Shown in pieces: positions 8,576 to 18,494 of a stretch of DNA of 64,000 nucleotides (its first letter is position 1; every line of letters starts with the position of its first letter). A program made the translations under genes and the position numbers. Under the pieces are notes generated by a model that did not search any database, had not been told where the DNA came from, and saw nothing but the letters and a program-made list of their open reading frames with translations. The DNA lies in NCBI RefSeq assembly GCF_026241335.1, contig NZ_JAPHAV010000011.1, forward strand, positions 1 to 64,000. The letters run 5' to 3'. Source of the stretch: Ochrobactrum chromiisoli (GTDB lineage Bacteria > Pseudomonadota > Alphaproteobacteria > Rhizobiales > Rhizobiaceae).

Positions 8576-9850
8576 TTATCCCTTCTTTTTGAGGCGGGCA
8601 AACAGGACAGCGGTCATACCAGCACCAATCAGGCAGATGATCGCGATGTAGCCGAAATAAAACTGGAAGCCAGGTAGCCCCGGATAATGATCCGAGAGAT
8701 AGCCATTCACCAACGGCAAATATGTATCCGGTGCGTAGCCGACGAGTGAGATCACGCCAATTGCAAGACCAGTGATCTCTGGCGGCACATTACAATCATC
8801 AAGGATCGCCCAATAAAGCCCCCGGATCGCGTAAGTCAGAAGTCCAACGAGCAGGATGATAACGATCAGCGCGAATGTCGAGCCGATACCCGGTAGCAGC
8901 ACGATTCCTGCAAGACCGGCAGCAGTGAGTAGGAATGTGGCGAACAGAACTCCGCTTTTGGAATAGCGATCGCCGAGAAAACCACCGCCAATACCGCCAA
9001 TTGGCCTCAGCCATAATTTTAACATGACGATGAAACCGGCCATGGATGCCGAGATACCGAAGCCACTCTCCTCCAGATAAGCCGAAAAACTGTAGGTAGC
9101 GAGAAACACAGGATAGCCGCAGAAAATAATAGCTGAAACAAGCCATACTTCAGGAATTGAAATCAGTGTTTTCAAATCTCTGAGCAGATTTGTCTCACGC
9201 TGCTTGGATTCGCGTGTCAGCGACGCCGGTTTGGAAACTGCGAAATAGGCAATTCCGACGACAATGCAGGTTATGGCGTAGAAGAGAACGACGTTGCGAA
9301 AACCAGCGGCATGACCTGCGCCGCGTGTTTCCGAAACGAAGACGAAAAGGGCGATTGCGGCGCTGGCTAGCAATGCTTCGACAAGACCACGTCCACCGTC
9401 AAGAAAGCCAAAAAAGCGCCCCTGTTCGTCTGCATGCGCAATGTGATTTACCTGTTTTAAAATAGCAGCCCAAAAAGTCAGGCCCGTGGTGATGCCGAAG
9501 CCGCAATAAATCGCCAACAGAGCATTATATCCTGGAAGCGTCGCGTACCAAAGACCTAGCACCCCGGTGCCGATCAGCGAAAACAGGATCAGCAGACGTG
9601 GCTGTACACGGTCAGCCAACCAGCCACTGGGCAGATAACTCAACAGGAAGGTTGTTCCCAGAATAGAATAAAGAATGCCCAGCTCGATATTGGTCAGATG
9701 CAGCACTTCCAGCATTGTTGTCTGGTAAGACTGACGCAAATAAAGAATGGGGTAGATTGCGCCGGCGGCAATAACGATCAGGGCAAGCTGCAGATAGCGT
9801 CCGCGCTCACCTGCTGCCGAGACTGCCGCAGGGTTTATGGTCGTGGTCAA
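8576..9850 (-). CDS. Major facilitator superfamily transporter
   Basis: A 424-residue polytopic inner-membrane protein with about 12 hydrophobic segments in two halves. The loop after helix 2 reads GWLADRVQPR, the MFS motif A (G-x-L-a-D-r-x-g-r), and the second half has GGGFLGDRYSKSG in the equivalent place. The start is TTG at 9850, behind GGAGGAGG at good spacing. It is probably the uptake system for the substrate used by the neighbouring oxidoreductase and enolase-type enzyme; specificity cannot be read from sequence. Confidence 0.88.
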   Translation of the reverse strand: MTTTINPAAVSAAGERGRYLQLALIVIAAGAIYPILYLRQSYQTTMLEVLHLTNIELGILYSILGTTFLLSYLPSGWLADRVQPRLLILFSLIGTGVLGLWYATLPGYNALLAIYCGFGITTGLTFWAAILKQVNHIAHADEQGRFFGFLDGGRGLVEALLASAAIALFVFVSETRGAGHAAGFRNVVLFYAITCIVVGIAYFAVSKPASLTRESKQRETNLLRDLKTLISIPEVWLVSAIIFCGYPVFLATYSFSAYLEESGFGISASMAGFIVMLKLWLRPIGGIGGGFLGDRYSKSGVLFATFLLTAAGLAGIVLLPGIGSTFALIVIILLVGLLTYAIRGLYWAILDDCNVPPEITGLAIGVISLVGYAPDTYLPLVNGYLSDHYPGLPGFQFYFGYIAIICLIGAGMTAVLFARLKKKG

Positions 9851-9883
9851 GATTTTCCTCCTCCGGTGTGACTTATAGCCTAT

Positions 9884-11308
9884 TCAGTGCTTGAGAATGA
9901 CGAGCCTGGTCTGGGTAAATTCCAGCATGCCGTGCTTTCCGTCATCGCCGCCAAGACCGGACTTCTTCCAGCCTGAGTGGAAGCCTTGATAGGGATCAGC
10001 CGGGAAGCGATTGACGTAAAGTTCGCCGGCTTCAATAGTGGCAGCAGCACGCATCGCTTTTCTGTAATTTTCTGTAAACAGCACGGAGCTGAGACCAAAT
10101 TGGTGATCGCTTGCGAGAGCGAGTGCCTCTTCAAAATCGGAGTAGGTGAGGACTGCGAGAACCGGTCCAAAGACTTCTTCACGCACGATCTCCATATCCT
10201 GACGGCAGCCCGAAAGAAGCGTTGGAGGATAGAAGAAGCCGTCACCTTCCGGCAAATATCCGCCAGCCTCAACAGTCGCTCCCTGCGTGCGGGCAAGTTC
10301 CACCATTGCATGAATACGCTGTTGAGCTGCTTTGTTGGCAAGCGGTCCCATGAGGACTGCATCTTTTGAGCGATCACCGAATGCGCGTACGACGAATGCG
10401 CTTTTTAGCGCCAGCAGCAGACGATCATGCACGCTTTCATGCACGTAGACGCGCTCAGCGCTCGTGCATACCTGGCCACAATGGGTTGTCTTTGCCGAAA
10501 CAATCGCTTGAGCAACGGCTTCGATATCAGCATCGGGCTCGACGATAACCGGCGTCTTACCGCCAAGTTCAAGCGATGGTTTGGCGATATTCGCCTTGCA
10601 ATAGTCAAGCACAATCTGGCCTGCACCAACGCTCCCGGTCAAAGTGATCATGCTGATGGCAGGATGTGTGCACAGGGTGCCAGCGGTTGAATGGCTCATC
10701 GTCAGGATATTGACGAGACCTGCAGGCAGTTGTGCCGCTTCCACGGCTTGTGCGAAGACAAGCGCGGAAGTGGGCGTATTATTGCTGGGACGAACGACAA
10801 CCGCGTTGCCCGCAATAAGCGCAGGCGCAATCTTGCGAATTAACGTGTAAATTGGATAATTAAAAGGGATCAGACAGGCGACCACGCCAATTGGCTCGCG
10901 ACGCAGAATAAGCATTTCATCTGCGTTGTCGCTTTCGATGACCTCGCCTTCGATGCGGCGTGCCCATTCGGCGTGATAACGCACCAGTTCGACGCCGTAC
11001 ACGACTTCACTCGTGGCATCATCAAGGCTCTTGCCCGATTCAAGAGCAAGTGCTTTGCCGATATCGGTGGCGCGTGCGATCAGCGCGTCTGCCAAACGAC
11101 GCAAGGCATCGCCGCGTTGAATGGCGGGAAGAGCGCGCCAGTCTTTCTGCGCAATTTTGGCGGCATCCACAGCGGCGCGGGCATCAGCCTCGCTTGCCGC
11201 TGGTACAGTCGTGAAAACCATTCCAGTCGCAGGATTGCATACGTCGATCCGCTGTAAAGATGTCGCTTCAACGAAACGGCCCGCGTAAAAATTGCGATAC
11301 TCGCTCAT
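9884..11308 (-). CDS. NAD(P)-dependent aldehyde dehydrogenase (AldA/lactaldehyde dehydrogenase-like)
   Basis: A 474-residue ALDH. The catalytic cysteine is C281 in HCGQVCTSAERVYV and the general base E247 in LELGGK; the cofactor site is seen at IPFNYPIY and in TGSVGAG. The segment around the cysteine resembles lactaldehyde/glycolaldehyde dehydrogenases more than betaine aldehyde dehydrogenases. It is probably the first gene of the minus-strand operon ALDH-MFS-enolase-type-GMC, and would oxidise the aldehyde made by the GMC enzyme. The AldA assignment is an impression from motif similarity. Confidence 0.88.
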   Translation of the reverse strand: MSEYRNFYAGRFVEATSLQRIDVCNPATGMVFTTVPAASEADARAAVDAAKIAQKDWRALPAIQRGDALRRLADALIARATDIGKALALESGKSLDDATSEVVYGVELVRYHAEWARRIEGEVIESDNADEMLILRREPIGVVACLIPFNYPIYTLIRKIAPALIAGNAVVVRPSNNTPTSALVFAQAVEAAQLPAGLVNILTMSHSTAGTLCTHPAISMITLTGSVGAGQIVLDYCKANIAKPSLELGGKTPVIVEPDADIEAVAQAIVSAKTTHCGQVCTSAERVYVHESVHDRLLLALKSAFVVRAFGDRSKDAVLMGPLANKAAQQRIHAMVELARTQGATVEAGGYLPEGDGFFYPPTLLSGCRQDMEIVREEVFGPVLAVLTYSDFEEALALASDHQFGLSSVLFTENYRKAMRAAATIEAGELYVNRFPADPYQGFHSGWKKSGLGGDDGKHGMLEFTQTRLVILKH

Positions 11309-11487
11309 GGTCTCTCACCTCTCTGATCACCTTGCCGTGAAAGCAAGTCGACCGATGGAGAGATTATGACTGTGCTAGAGACCGCCTCTCTCCCTAGCCG
11401 CGTCCACTAGCGCTCCTCAATGCGCTTCTGGTTGACGAACCGCAAATGACGATTTTTCGGGAAGGCCATTCCATGGAGGAATACTTA

Positions 11488-12387
11488 TTAGCTCTTCGTC
11501 ATGATCTCGGACAGGAGCCAGTTGCGAAACGCCTGCACTGTCGGAGTGAGCGAGGCGTGCGGCCGGGTCACGAACCAATACGACTCGTGCCCCTCTATCT
11601 GGATGTCGAACAGTTGCTGCAAAGTGCCGTTACGAAGATCGTCCTGCACCATGGATCTGTCGGCGATCGTCACCCCAAGTCCGCAGCGTGCGGCCTCAAT
11701 GGCGAGATCCAGAACGTCGAATTCCAGGCCCCGGCTGATATCCAAATCAGGATAACCTGCGGCGTCAAGCCAGTGGCGCCAGGTGCGGTAACGCTGTTCT
11801 GGCGAAGCGAGAATATGCAGAAAAGTGAACTGTGAAAGATCGGTCGGCGTCGCAAGCGACTTTCCGTTGATAAGAGAAGGCGCGGCAACGACGATGTGTT
11901 TTTCGCTGATAAGCAAACTTGAATCGAGTGTCGGCCATTCGCCGTTGCCGAAGCGAATTGCGCAATCGAGATATCCGCGGTCGGCTAGACTATCTGATAG
12001 CTCCGTGCTGATGCTTATATCGATGTTTGGAAGGCTTTCTCGCAAGCTGCCTAGCCTCGGCACAAGCCAACGTTTGGCGAATGTAGGTGGAACATTGATG
12101 CGAATTCGGTTGAGGTTATGCTTGGCGCTGATGTCGCGCAGCGACATCTCGATATTGTGAAAAGCCTGTTGGACGGTTTCGAGCAGGGAAACCCCAGCCG
12201 GTGTCAATTCGAGACGATGATGGTGGCGAACGATCAGCGTTTCGTTGATTTCGTCTTCAAGGTTCCTGATCTGCTTGCTGACGGCGCTTTGAGTGAGGTT
12301 CAGCCGCGCGGCGGCCCGCGTAAAGCTTCGGGTTTGTCCTACGGCCTCAAACACCTTCATTGCAGATAAACCAGGAAGCCTGCGCAT
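11488..12387 (-). CDS. LysR-family transcriptional regulator (GcvA-like)
   Basis: A 299-residue regulator. The N-terminal winged helix-turn-helix reads FEAVGQTRSFTRAAARLNLT followed by QSAVSKQIRNLE, standard for LysR. The effector domain contains PTFAKRWLVPRLG and CAIRFGNGEWP, typical of the GcvA subgroup. It lies between the minus-strand operon at 5729-11308 and the divergent plus-strand lyase gene, with 241 bp to the latter, so it probably controls one or both. The effector is unknown. Confidence 0.9.
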   Translation of the reverse strand: MRRLPGLSAMKVFEAVGQTRSFTRAAARLNLTQSAVSKQIRNLEDEINETLIVRHHHRLELTPAGVSLLETVQQAFHNIEMSLRDISAKHNLNRIRINVPPTFAKRWLVPRLGSLRESLPNIDISISTELSDSLADRGYLDCAIRFGNGEWPTLDSSLLISEKHIVVAAPSLINGKSLATPTDLSQFTFLHILASPEQRYRTWRHWLDAAGYPDLDISRGLEFDVLDLAIEAARCGLGVTIADRSMVQDDLRNGTLQQLFDIQIEGHESYWFVTRPHASLTPTVQAFRNWLLSEIMTKS

Positions 12388-12628
12388 ATTTTTCTCAAAC
12401 CATCACGGTGCTGCCGTCGTAAGACGAAGATATCAGTCTCATATATGGCAATTTGCATTCGATGTTGTCAAACACGACAGCCTCTGAAGCCGATAAAGCG
12501 CACTGTAGAAAGCGGACTTTATCGCTACCAAGACAAAAGACTATGAGATTTATGAATGACCCCTGCGCGATTGTCGTTTGTCTAGGCGCAGCAAATGTCG
12601 AATTATTTCCTCGGTGAGGAGAAAAGCA

Positions 12629-14002
12629 ATGAACCAGGATCGTTATGCGACCCGGCAGGAAATTGACGCTATTGGTGCGCATGACGTGCCAGAAGCGGCT
12701 TTGTTCGGCATTCAGACGCAACGAGCGGTCGAACTCTATCCGCTCGCAGGCGCAGCCCGTTTTTCCGATTACAGCCCTCTTTTGATTGCGATGTTGCATA
12801 TAAAAAAGGCTGCCGCGCGCACAAATATCGAAACTGGCGCTATTGATCGCGACCTTGGTGAGGCAATCATCAGAGCCGTTGATGATCTTCTTGAAAGCCC
12901 GCGCGCAGAAGCCTTCCCTGTCCATGCATTTCATGGCGGCGGCGGCATTTCTTTCAATATGAATTTGAACGAGGTTCTGGCCAATCTGGCCAATGCCAAT
13001 AGCTTTGGTGCTGCCTATGGCACCTACACGCCAATTCATCCCAACGACCACGTCAACCTTAATCATTCCACGGCTGATTGCTTTTCCAGCGGATGCCATA
13101 TCGCTGCGCTAACCGCACTTGGCGGTTTTTGTGATGAGCTTGAAGGGCTTTCATGCGATCTGGACAGGTTGGGCACAGAATGGGCACCGCTGCGCAAGCT
13201 CGCACGCACCTGTCTGCAAGATGCGGTGGACATCGGCTTTGAGGATTATTTCGGCGGCGTCTCATCATCACTGCGTTTTAATCTCGCCCGTGTTGAACGC
13301 GACGGATATGCTCTGCACCAGATCAGCATCGGCGGGAACATCATTGGCCGCTCTACGGATTGTGAACCGGCATTCTTCGCCCGAATTATCGACGTTCTCA
13401 ATCAGCAGTTGGCGCAGGCGGGTCTCCCAGCCGGTTTGTCCCGGACCGACAATCTTTTCGCCGCGTCACAGGCCCATGATCCGTTGCTGGCTCTGGCGGG
13501 GTCACTCGAGCAGACGGCACGCGCTCTGATCCGTTTTGCGAAGGATTTAAGGTTGATGTCGTCCGGGCCACACGGCGGTCTGGGTGAAGTTCAACTGCCC
13601 GCGGTTCAGCCCGGCTCGTCGGCTATTCCGGGTAAGGTCAATCCGACAATTCCAGAATTTATGGTTCAGTGCGGCATGAAGGCTTGTGGACATGCCGCAG
13701 CGATAGCGATGACAGCTGATCATGGCGAAATGGATTATAGTCCGTGGGAAGCTGTTGTGATCGTTGGCCTTCTGGACATGATCGCAGTGCTCAATTGCGG
13801 AGTTTCCACGCTGCGGCGTAATTGCATTCAGGGAATGCGCCCGAATGTGGAGCGCAATATCGATAACGCCACCAGTCTTTTGCCGTCGCTGGTTCGTCTC
13901 AAACAGCTCAAGGGCTACAGCTACGCCTCCGCCGTTGCCAAGGCCGCAGCGGGTGACGTCGCTTTAGTTCGCCAAAAGGTCGCCGAAGCGGAATCCGGTT
14001 AG
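12629..14002 (+). CDS. Aspartase/fumarase-superfamily lyase (aspartate ammonia-lyase-like)
   Basis: A 457-residue lyase. The start chosen is the ATG after GGTGAGGAG; an upstream in-frame ATG would add 17 residues without a good ribosome site. The superfamily signature appears as GSSAIPGKVNP near residue 330, where the family usually has GSS-MP-K-NP; HPNDHVNLNHSTAD corresponds to the conserved substrate-binding region. Family members eliminate ammonia or water from a succinyl-type substrate to give fumarate. In this context, with a peptide-type ABC importer, a C-N lyase acting on an imported aspartate-like compound is plausible. It leads a plus-strand cluster with an aldehyde dehydrogenase and an aldo/keto reductase. 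Confidence 0.85.
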   Translation: MNQDRYATRQEIDAIGAHDVPEAALFGIQTQRAVELYPLAGAARFSDYSPLLIAMLHIKKAAARTNIETGAIDRDLGEAIIRAVDDLLESPRAEAFPVHAFHGGGGISFNMNLNEVLANLANANSFGAAYGTYTPIHPNDHVNLNHSTADCFSSGCHIAALTALGGFCDELEGLSCDLDRLGTEWAPLRKLARTCLQDAVDIGFEDYFGGVSSSLRFNLARVERDGYALHQISIGGNIIGRSTDCEPAFFARIIDVLNQQLAQAGLPAGLSRTDNLFAASQAHDPLLALAGSLEQTARALIRFAKDLRLMSSGPHGGLGEVQLPAVQPGSSAIPGKVNPTIPEFMVQCGMKACGHAAAIAMTADHGEMDYSPWEAVVIVGLLDMIAVLNCGVSTLRRNCIQGMRPNVERNIDNATSLLPSLVRLKQLKGYSYASAVAKAAAGDVALVRQKVAEAESG

Positions 14003-14054
14003 ACGACCTCCATGCAAATTCAGATTTAACTTCTATCAAATCAAGGCATGACGC

Positions 14055-15551
14055 ATGTTACAGGAAACCGAACTCGTCTGGGCTCAGCGCTGGCTCGCAT
14101 CGGAAAAGAAGCAGTATATCGACGGACAGTGGGTACGTGGTTCCGGTGCGGACTGGAACGTTATCAACCCGGCAACGGGCGAAACATTGTGTAAAATCGC
14201 ACTTGCCGATAAAGCGCAAGTTGAAACGGCCGCTGTCGCAGCCAATCGCTGCCATCGCAGCGAAGTCTGGAGCCGCAACACGTCCCGTAAGGCGCGCGCT
14301 GACGTGCTGAACGCCATTGCGCGACTGATCCGCGACAATGTCGAAAAACTCTCACTGCTTGAATCGCTTGCCAACGGAAAAACCTACGCCGAGGCTCTGG
14401 TGGATGACATTCCCACCTGTGCTGATATCTTCGAATATTATGCTGGCTGGACAGACAAATATTACGGTGAGGTTTCCCCGGTCGAAGACGGTTTCCTGAA
14501 CTTCACGTCGAAAGATCCGGTCGGTGTTTGCGGTTTGATCGCGCCATGGAATTTTCCGCTGTATCAAGCCAGCCTTAAAATCGCACCGGCGCTTGCAATG
14601 GGCAACACGGTCATCATGAAGCCTTCGGAATTCACTCCGCTCGCAACACTGTATCTGTTCGAACTGATTGACCAGCATCTTGATCTGCCGAAGGGGCTTC
14701 TCAACATTGTCCTAACGGATGGCGAAGCTGCCAACCAGCTAAGCTTGTCCAGCAATGTGCACAAGGTATCCTTCACCGGTTCGACGGTCGTTGGGCGCAA
14801 GATCGTGCAGAATTCAGGTGTTTCCAATCTCAAGGCAGTGACACTGGAACTTGGTGGAAAATCGCCGTGCATTTTCTTTGACGACACACCGAACCTTGAT
14901 GCAGCAATCGACCGTGCCTTTACGGTTATGTTCTCTCACAAGGGAGAGAAATGCTCGGAGCCGACGCGTTTTCTGATCCAGAAAGGTATTTATGATTACG
15001 TTCTGAAACGTCTGATCGCCAAGGCTGAGGCAGTGCGTTGTGGTGATCCGCTGTCGGCGGGCACCCATCAGGGCCCACAGTGTAATGCTGCGCAGTTCCG
15101 CCGAATTATGGACTATATCGAGATTGGCAAGACCGAGGCAGAGCTTGTAGCAGGCGGACAAGATGACCGCAGCGGTGAGAATGCCAACGGCTTTTTCATC
15201 CGCCCGACGATCTTCTCTAATGTGCCGCCGAAAGCCCGCATCGCACAGGAAGAAATTTTTGGCCCTGTTCTGTCATGCACGCCATTTTCAACGGCTGAAG
15301 AAGCAGTAACGCTCGCTAATGATAGCGCTTATGGGCTGGCAGCCGGTGTTTATACCGGAGATGTCACGCGGGCGCACCGGATGGCGGAGCGGCTCGACGC
15401 TGGCATGGTCTTTGTTAATCGTTATGGCTGCTATGGGCTTTCGAGCCCATTTGGTGGGTTCAAGGAAAGCGGATGGGGTAAGGAAATGGCCATCCACTCT
15501 TTGTCCTCCTATACCCGCACCAAGGGTATCTGGGTCTATTTCGGCGATTAA
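14055..15551 (+). CDS. NAD(P)-dependent aldehyde dehydrogenase
   Basis: A 498-residue ALDH similar to betaine/aminoaldehyde and other broad aldehyde dehydrogenases. The catalytic cysteine is C300 in SHKGEKCSEP, the general base E265 in LELGGKSP, and the N-terminal cofactor site includes IAPWNFPLYQ. It starts 52 bases after the aspartase-like gene and precedes the aldo/keto reductase by 71 bases, so the three are likely co-transcribed. It differs clearly from the ALDH at 9884-11308, indicating two aldehyde oxidation steps or two substrates. Confidence 0.88.
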   Translation: MLQETELVWAQRWLASEKKQYIDGQWVRGSGADWNVINPATGETLCKIALADKAQVETAAVAANRCHRSEVWSRNTSRKARADVLNAIARLIRDNVEKLSLLESLANGKTYAEALVDDIPTCADIFEYYAGWTDKYYGEVSPVEDGFLNFTSKDPVGVCGLIAPWNFPLYQASLKIAPALAMGNTVIMKPSEFTPLATLYLFELIDQHLDLPKGLLNIVLTDGEAANQLSLSSNVHKVSFTGSTVVGRKIVQNSGVSNLKAVTLELGGKSPCIFFDDTPNLDAAIDRAFTVMFSHKGEKCSEPTRFLIQKGIYDYVLKRLIAKAEAVRCGDPLSAGTHQGPQCNAAQFRRIMDYIEIGKTEAELVAGGQDDRSGENANGFFIRPTIFSNVPPKARIAQEEIFGPVLSCTPFSTAEEAVTLANDSAYGLAAGVYTGDVTRAHRMAERLDAGMVFVNRYGCYGLSSPFGGFKESGWGKEMAIHSLSSYTRTKGIWVYFGD

Positions 15552-15622
15552 AGCGGTTCCATTTGTTCCGGGGAAAGTCCCGGTCGTGCATCCTCGTAAT
15601 GCTCAATTTGAGAGTTTGAACA

Positions 15623-16660
15623 ATGCAATATATCCGTCTTGGCCAATCTGGCCTCAAAGTTTCCCGGCTTTGCCTCGGTACCATGAACATGGGCTCCAAG
15701 AACTGGAAACCATGGATTTTTGAGGAGAGCGAAAGTGAACCTATTATCGGCCACGCGCTGGATAATGGCGTTAACTTTATCGACCTGGCCGATTTCTATT
15801 CGGCGGGCGAGGGTGAAGAAGTTGTATGTAACGTTCTCCGCCGTCTGGCGCGCCGTGATGATCTTATCATCACCACCAAACTTGGCTACCCGATTGGTAC
15901 AGGTGTCAACAACGCCGGGCTTTCACGCAAACACGTATTCGATGCCATAAATGGCTCGCTTAGTCGCATGAAAAGTGACTATGTCGATATCTACATGCTG
16001 CATTACTTCGATACCGAAACTCCTATCGAAGAAACAATGGAAGCGATGAACGATCTCGTGCGGACTGGCAAAGCGCGTTATATCGGTGTTTCGACGATGT
16101 TTACGTGGCAATTCGCGAAAATTCTGAAGGTTTGTGAAAAGAACGGCTGGTCACGTCCGATCAACATGCAGCTGCAGCTCAACTGCGCCTATCGTGAAGA
16201 AGAACGTGAAATGATCCCCTTCTGTGTGGATCAGGGTGTTGGCGTTTCTGTGTTCAGCCCATTGGCGCGCGGAATTTTGACGAACGACATGAATTCGATC
16301 CGCAACAAAACGGATTTCTTCACGGCTGAAATGTATAGCGATGGGGCTTCGCGCGATATTGCAACATCAGTTGCCCGCGTGGCCGAGGCGCGTGGCTTCT
16401 CCCCGGCTCAGATTGCGCAGGCCTGGGTGCTTCGCAAACCGGAAATTTCCTCCATGCTGGTCGGTGCCGACACAAAAGCCCAATTTGACAGCGCTTTAGC
16501 CGCCTTGTCGACGGAGCTTGACGCAGACGAAATTTTTGAGATCGAGCGTAACTACACGCCGTGCGACCTGATAAATGACTATACGTCTGGCAAGCGCGTT
16601 CCGCGTGATCCGCGTCCGGCAAGTGGTCGTTTTGCAGATCAAATGTCAGCGGTTGCCTGA
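15623..16660 (+). CDS. Aldo/keto reductase
   Basis: A 345-residue cytosolic NAD(P)H-dependent oxidoreductase with the (beta/alpha)8 fold. The catalytic tetrad is visible: Asp in FIDLADFYSAG, Tyr in the same segment, Lys in IITTKLGYP and His in YMLHYFD. It resembles the YajO/oxidoreductase-like AKR branch. It lies between the aldehyde dehydrogenase and the ABC importer genes in the same orientation. Its substrate is unknown; it may interconvert a carbonyl intermediate of the pathway. Confidence 0.88.
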   Translation: MQYIRLGQSGLKVSRLCLGTMNMGSKNWKPWIFEESESEPIIGHALDNGVNFIDLADFYSAGEGEEVVCNVLRRLARRDDLIITTKLGYPIGTGVNNAGLSRKHVFDAINGSLSRMKSDYVDIYMLHYFDTETPIEETMEAMNDLVRTGKARYIGVSTMFTWQFAKILKVCEKNGWSRPINMQLQLNCAYREEEREMIPFCVDQGVGVSVFSPLARGILTNDMNSIRNKTDFFTAEMYSDGASRDIATSVARVAEARGFSPAQIAQAWVLRKPEISSMLVGADTKAQFDSALAALSTELDADEIFEIERNYTPCDLINDYTSGKRVPRDPRPASGRFADQMSAVA

Positions 16661-16725
16661 GGTCTGACGGAGGACGGCTGGATTTATAACAATCCAGCTT
16701 AGAAGATATAATGGGGAGAGGACTA

Positions 16726-18327
16726 ATGACAAAATACAAGACACTGAGCGGTGCACCGCTTCATCCTGAAGTAAAAGCATTGGAAAAGCGCTTTGCCGCT
16801 CACGAAATCGATCGCCGCGGATTCCTGCGCGCGATGGCATGGCTCGGCGTTGCCGTGGGCAGTATAAGCGTGCTTGGCGACAAAGCCTTTGCGCAGGAAA
16901 CACCTAAGGATGGTGGCAAGCTGCGGTTCTCCTGCCAAATACAGGAAATCACCGATCCAATGATGACGAACTGGATCGAAGCCTCGAACCTGTTTCGAAA
17001 CAGTCTCGAATTCCTGACCTATGTAGATGAACACAATATCACGCACCCATATCTGGCAAAAAGCTGGACACCGTCCGCAGATCTGACTGTATGGGATTTC
17101 GAGCTTGACGAACGCGCTAAGTGGTCGAACGGCGACGCTTTCCTGCCAGAAGATGTGATATTCAATATTGAGCGCTGGATCGCACCGGATTCGCAAAGTT
17201 CCAACAAGACAGCCTTTGGTGCGATTTCGAAAGTCGAAAAAACCGGCGATCATAATGTGCGTATTACGCTGTCGCGACCTATGGCATCTCTGCCTGAGCA
17301 ACTGTATTCCTACACCTGCCCCATCGTCCACCGCGATTTTAAGGGCAACTGGCCAGCTGATCCGGTCGGAACGGGACCATTCTCTCTCGTAAGCCATGAA
17401 GTCGGTCGTCAGTCAATCTTCCACAAGCGCCCGGATTACTGGGGCACCCCAGCGCATCTGGACGAAATCCAGTATATCGACCTTGGTCCCGATGTGACGA
17501 CCCATCTCGCAGCGCTTTCCAGCGGACAGGTGGATATTATTTATCGTGCCACCATTGCTGAATACGATCTGATGAAATCACTCCCTAACATTCAGATTCT
17601 ATCGGTTAAGGGCGCTAACACCATTGTCATGCGCATGCAGGTAGACCAGAAACCGTTCGACGACATTCGGGTTCGTAAGGCTGTTCTTCTTGCAGCAAAT
17701 AACCAGCAAATGTTGGATGTTGCTTATCGTGGACAAGGCGATGTCGGTGGAAACTTTCACGTTTCGCCCACGCAGGCAGATTTTTTCGATTTGCCGCCAA
17801 CGCCGCGCGACGTCGAAAAAGCGAAGGCTCTGCTGGCCGAAGCGGGTCATGCCGACGGTCTGGACCTTGAACTCACTCTTGGCAACACGCAAGGTAAATG
17901 GGAGCAGGACACTGCTCAGGTATTGCAGCAGAATCTCGCGGAAGCTGGCATTCGTTTGAAGCTCAATGTACTCCCGGCTTCTCAATACTGGCCGATCTGG
18001 AACAAGGTGCCTTTTGGCCTGACTTTCTGGGCGCATCGTCCGCTTGGAACGATGACATTGGACCTTGCCTATCGTTCCGGAGGTTCATGGAACGAGAGCC
18101 ATTTTACCAGCGCCGAATTTGATACAGCACTCGACAAGGCTATGGCACAGGTCGATCCCGCAACACGCAAGGCGTCCATGCAAAGTGTCGAAAAGATCCT
18201 TCAGGATAACGCCGTGATAGTGCAGGCCTACTGGGCCGATCGTATGAGCGCTGCGTCTGAGAAGGTGCATGGCTTCGTCCTGCATCCGTCCGACTATTTC
18301 CGTATGGACGGCGTCTGGATCGCTTAA
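16726..18327 (+). CDS. ABC transporter substrate-binding protein, peptide/opine family 5, Tat-exported
   Basis: A 533-residue periplasmic binding protein of the dipeptide/oligopeptide (SBP_bac_5) family. The start ATG follows GGGGAGAGG. The N-terminus carries a twin-arginine signal, DRRGFLRAMAWLG, with a hydrophobic stretch ending at AFAQE. The mature part shows family features such as AKSWTPSADLTVWDFEL and DDIRVRKAVLLA. Use of Tat export is common in rhizobial family-5 binding proteins. It heads the importer unit and is followed by two strong hairpins before the permease genes, which would allow more binding protein than permease to be made. Confidence 0.92.
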   Translation: MTKYKTLSGAPLHPEVKALEKRFAAHEIDRRGFLRAMAWLGVAVGSISVLGDKAFAQETPKDGGKLRFSCQIQEITDPMMTNWIEASNLFRNSLEFLTYVDEHNITHPYLAKSWTPSADLTVWDFELDERAKWSNGDAFLPEDVIFNIERWIAPDSQSSNKTAFGAISKVEKTGDHNVRITLSRPMASLPEQLYSYTCPIVHRDFKGNWPADPVGTGPFSLVSHEVGRQSIFHKRPDYWGTPAHLDEIQYIDLGPDVTTHLAALSSGQVDIIYRATIAEYDLMKSLPNIQILSVKGANTIVMRMQVDQKPFDDIRVRKAVLLAANNQQMLDVAYRGQGDVGGNFHVSPTQADFFDLPPTPRDVEKAKALLAEAGHADGLDLELTLGNTQGKWEQDTAQVLQQNLAEAGIRLKLNVLPASQYWPIWNKVPFGLTFWAHRPLGTMTLDLAYRSGGSWNESHFTSAEFDTALDKAMAQVDPATRKASMQSVEKILQDNAVIVQAYWADRMSAASEKVHGFVLHPSDYFRMDGVWIA

Positions 18328-18368
18328 CAAAAGCATTGGATCGTTGTGTTGCACTTTGACGATTAACG

Positions 18369-18434
18369 GGTGAGCGGACTGCTCACCTCGTCCGCGATAC
18401 AATGCCGTGAAAAGCCGGGCGCCCAACGCCCGGC
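18369..18434 (+). terminator. Two tandem intercistronic hairpins after the binding-protein gene
   Basis: GGTGAGC-GGACT-GCTCACC at 18369-18387 and GCCGGGCG-5 bases-CGCCCGGC at 18414-18434. Neither is followed by a T-run, so they are better explained as RNA-stabilising or partial-termination structures between the abundant binding protein and the permease genes. Confidence 0.6.
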
Positions 18435-18494
18435 CTCCTACCCGGGTGGGAAACAACAAGTCCAAAACCCATCTGCAAGAAAAGGGGAGACACC

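Noticed and set aside
12395-13099. 234-codon minus-strand frame across the LysR-lyase intergenic region
   Set aside because: It overlaps the aspartase-like gene in antisense, has no family likeness and would cover the divergent promoter.
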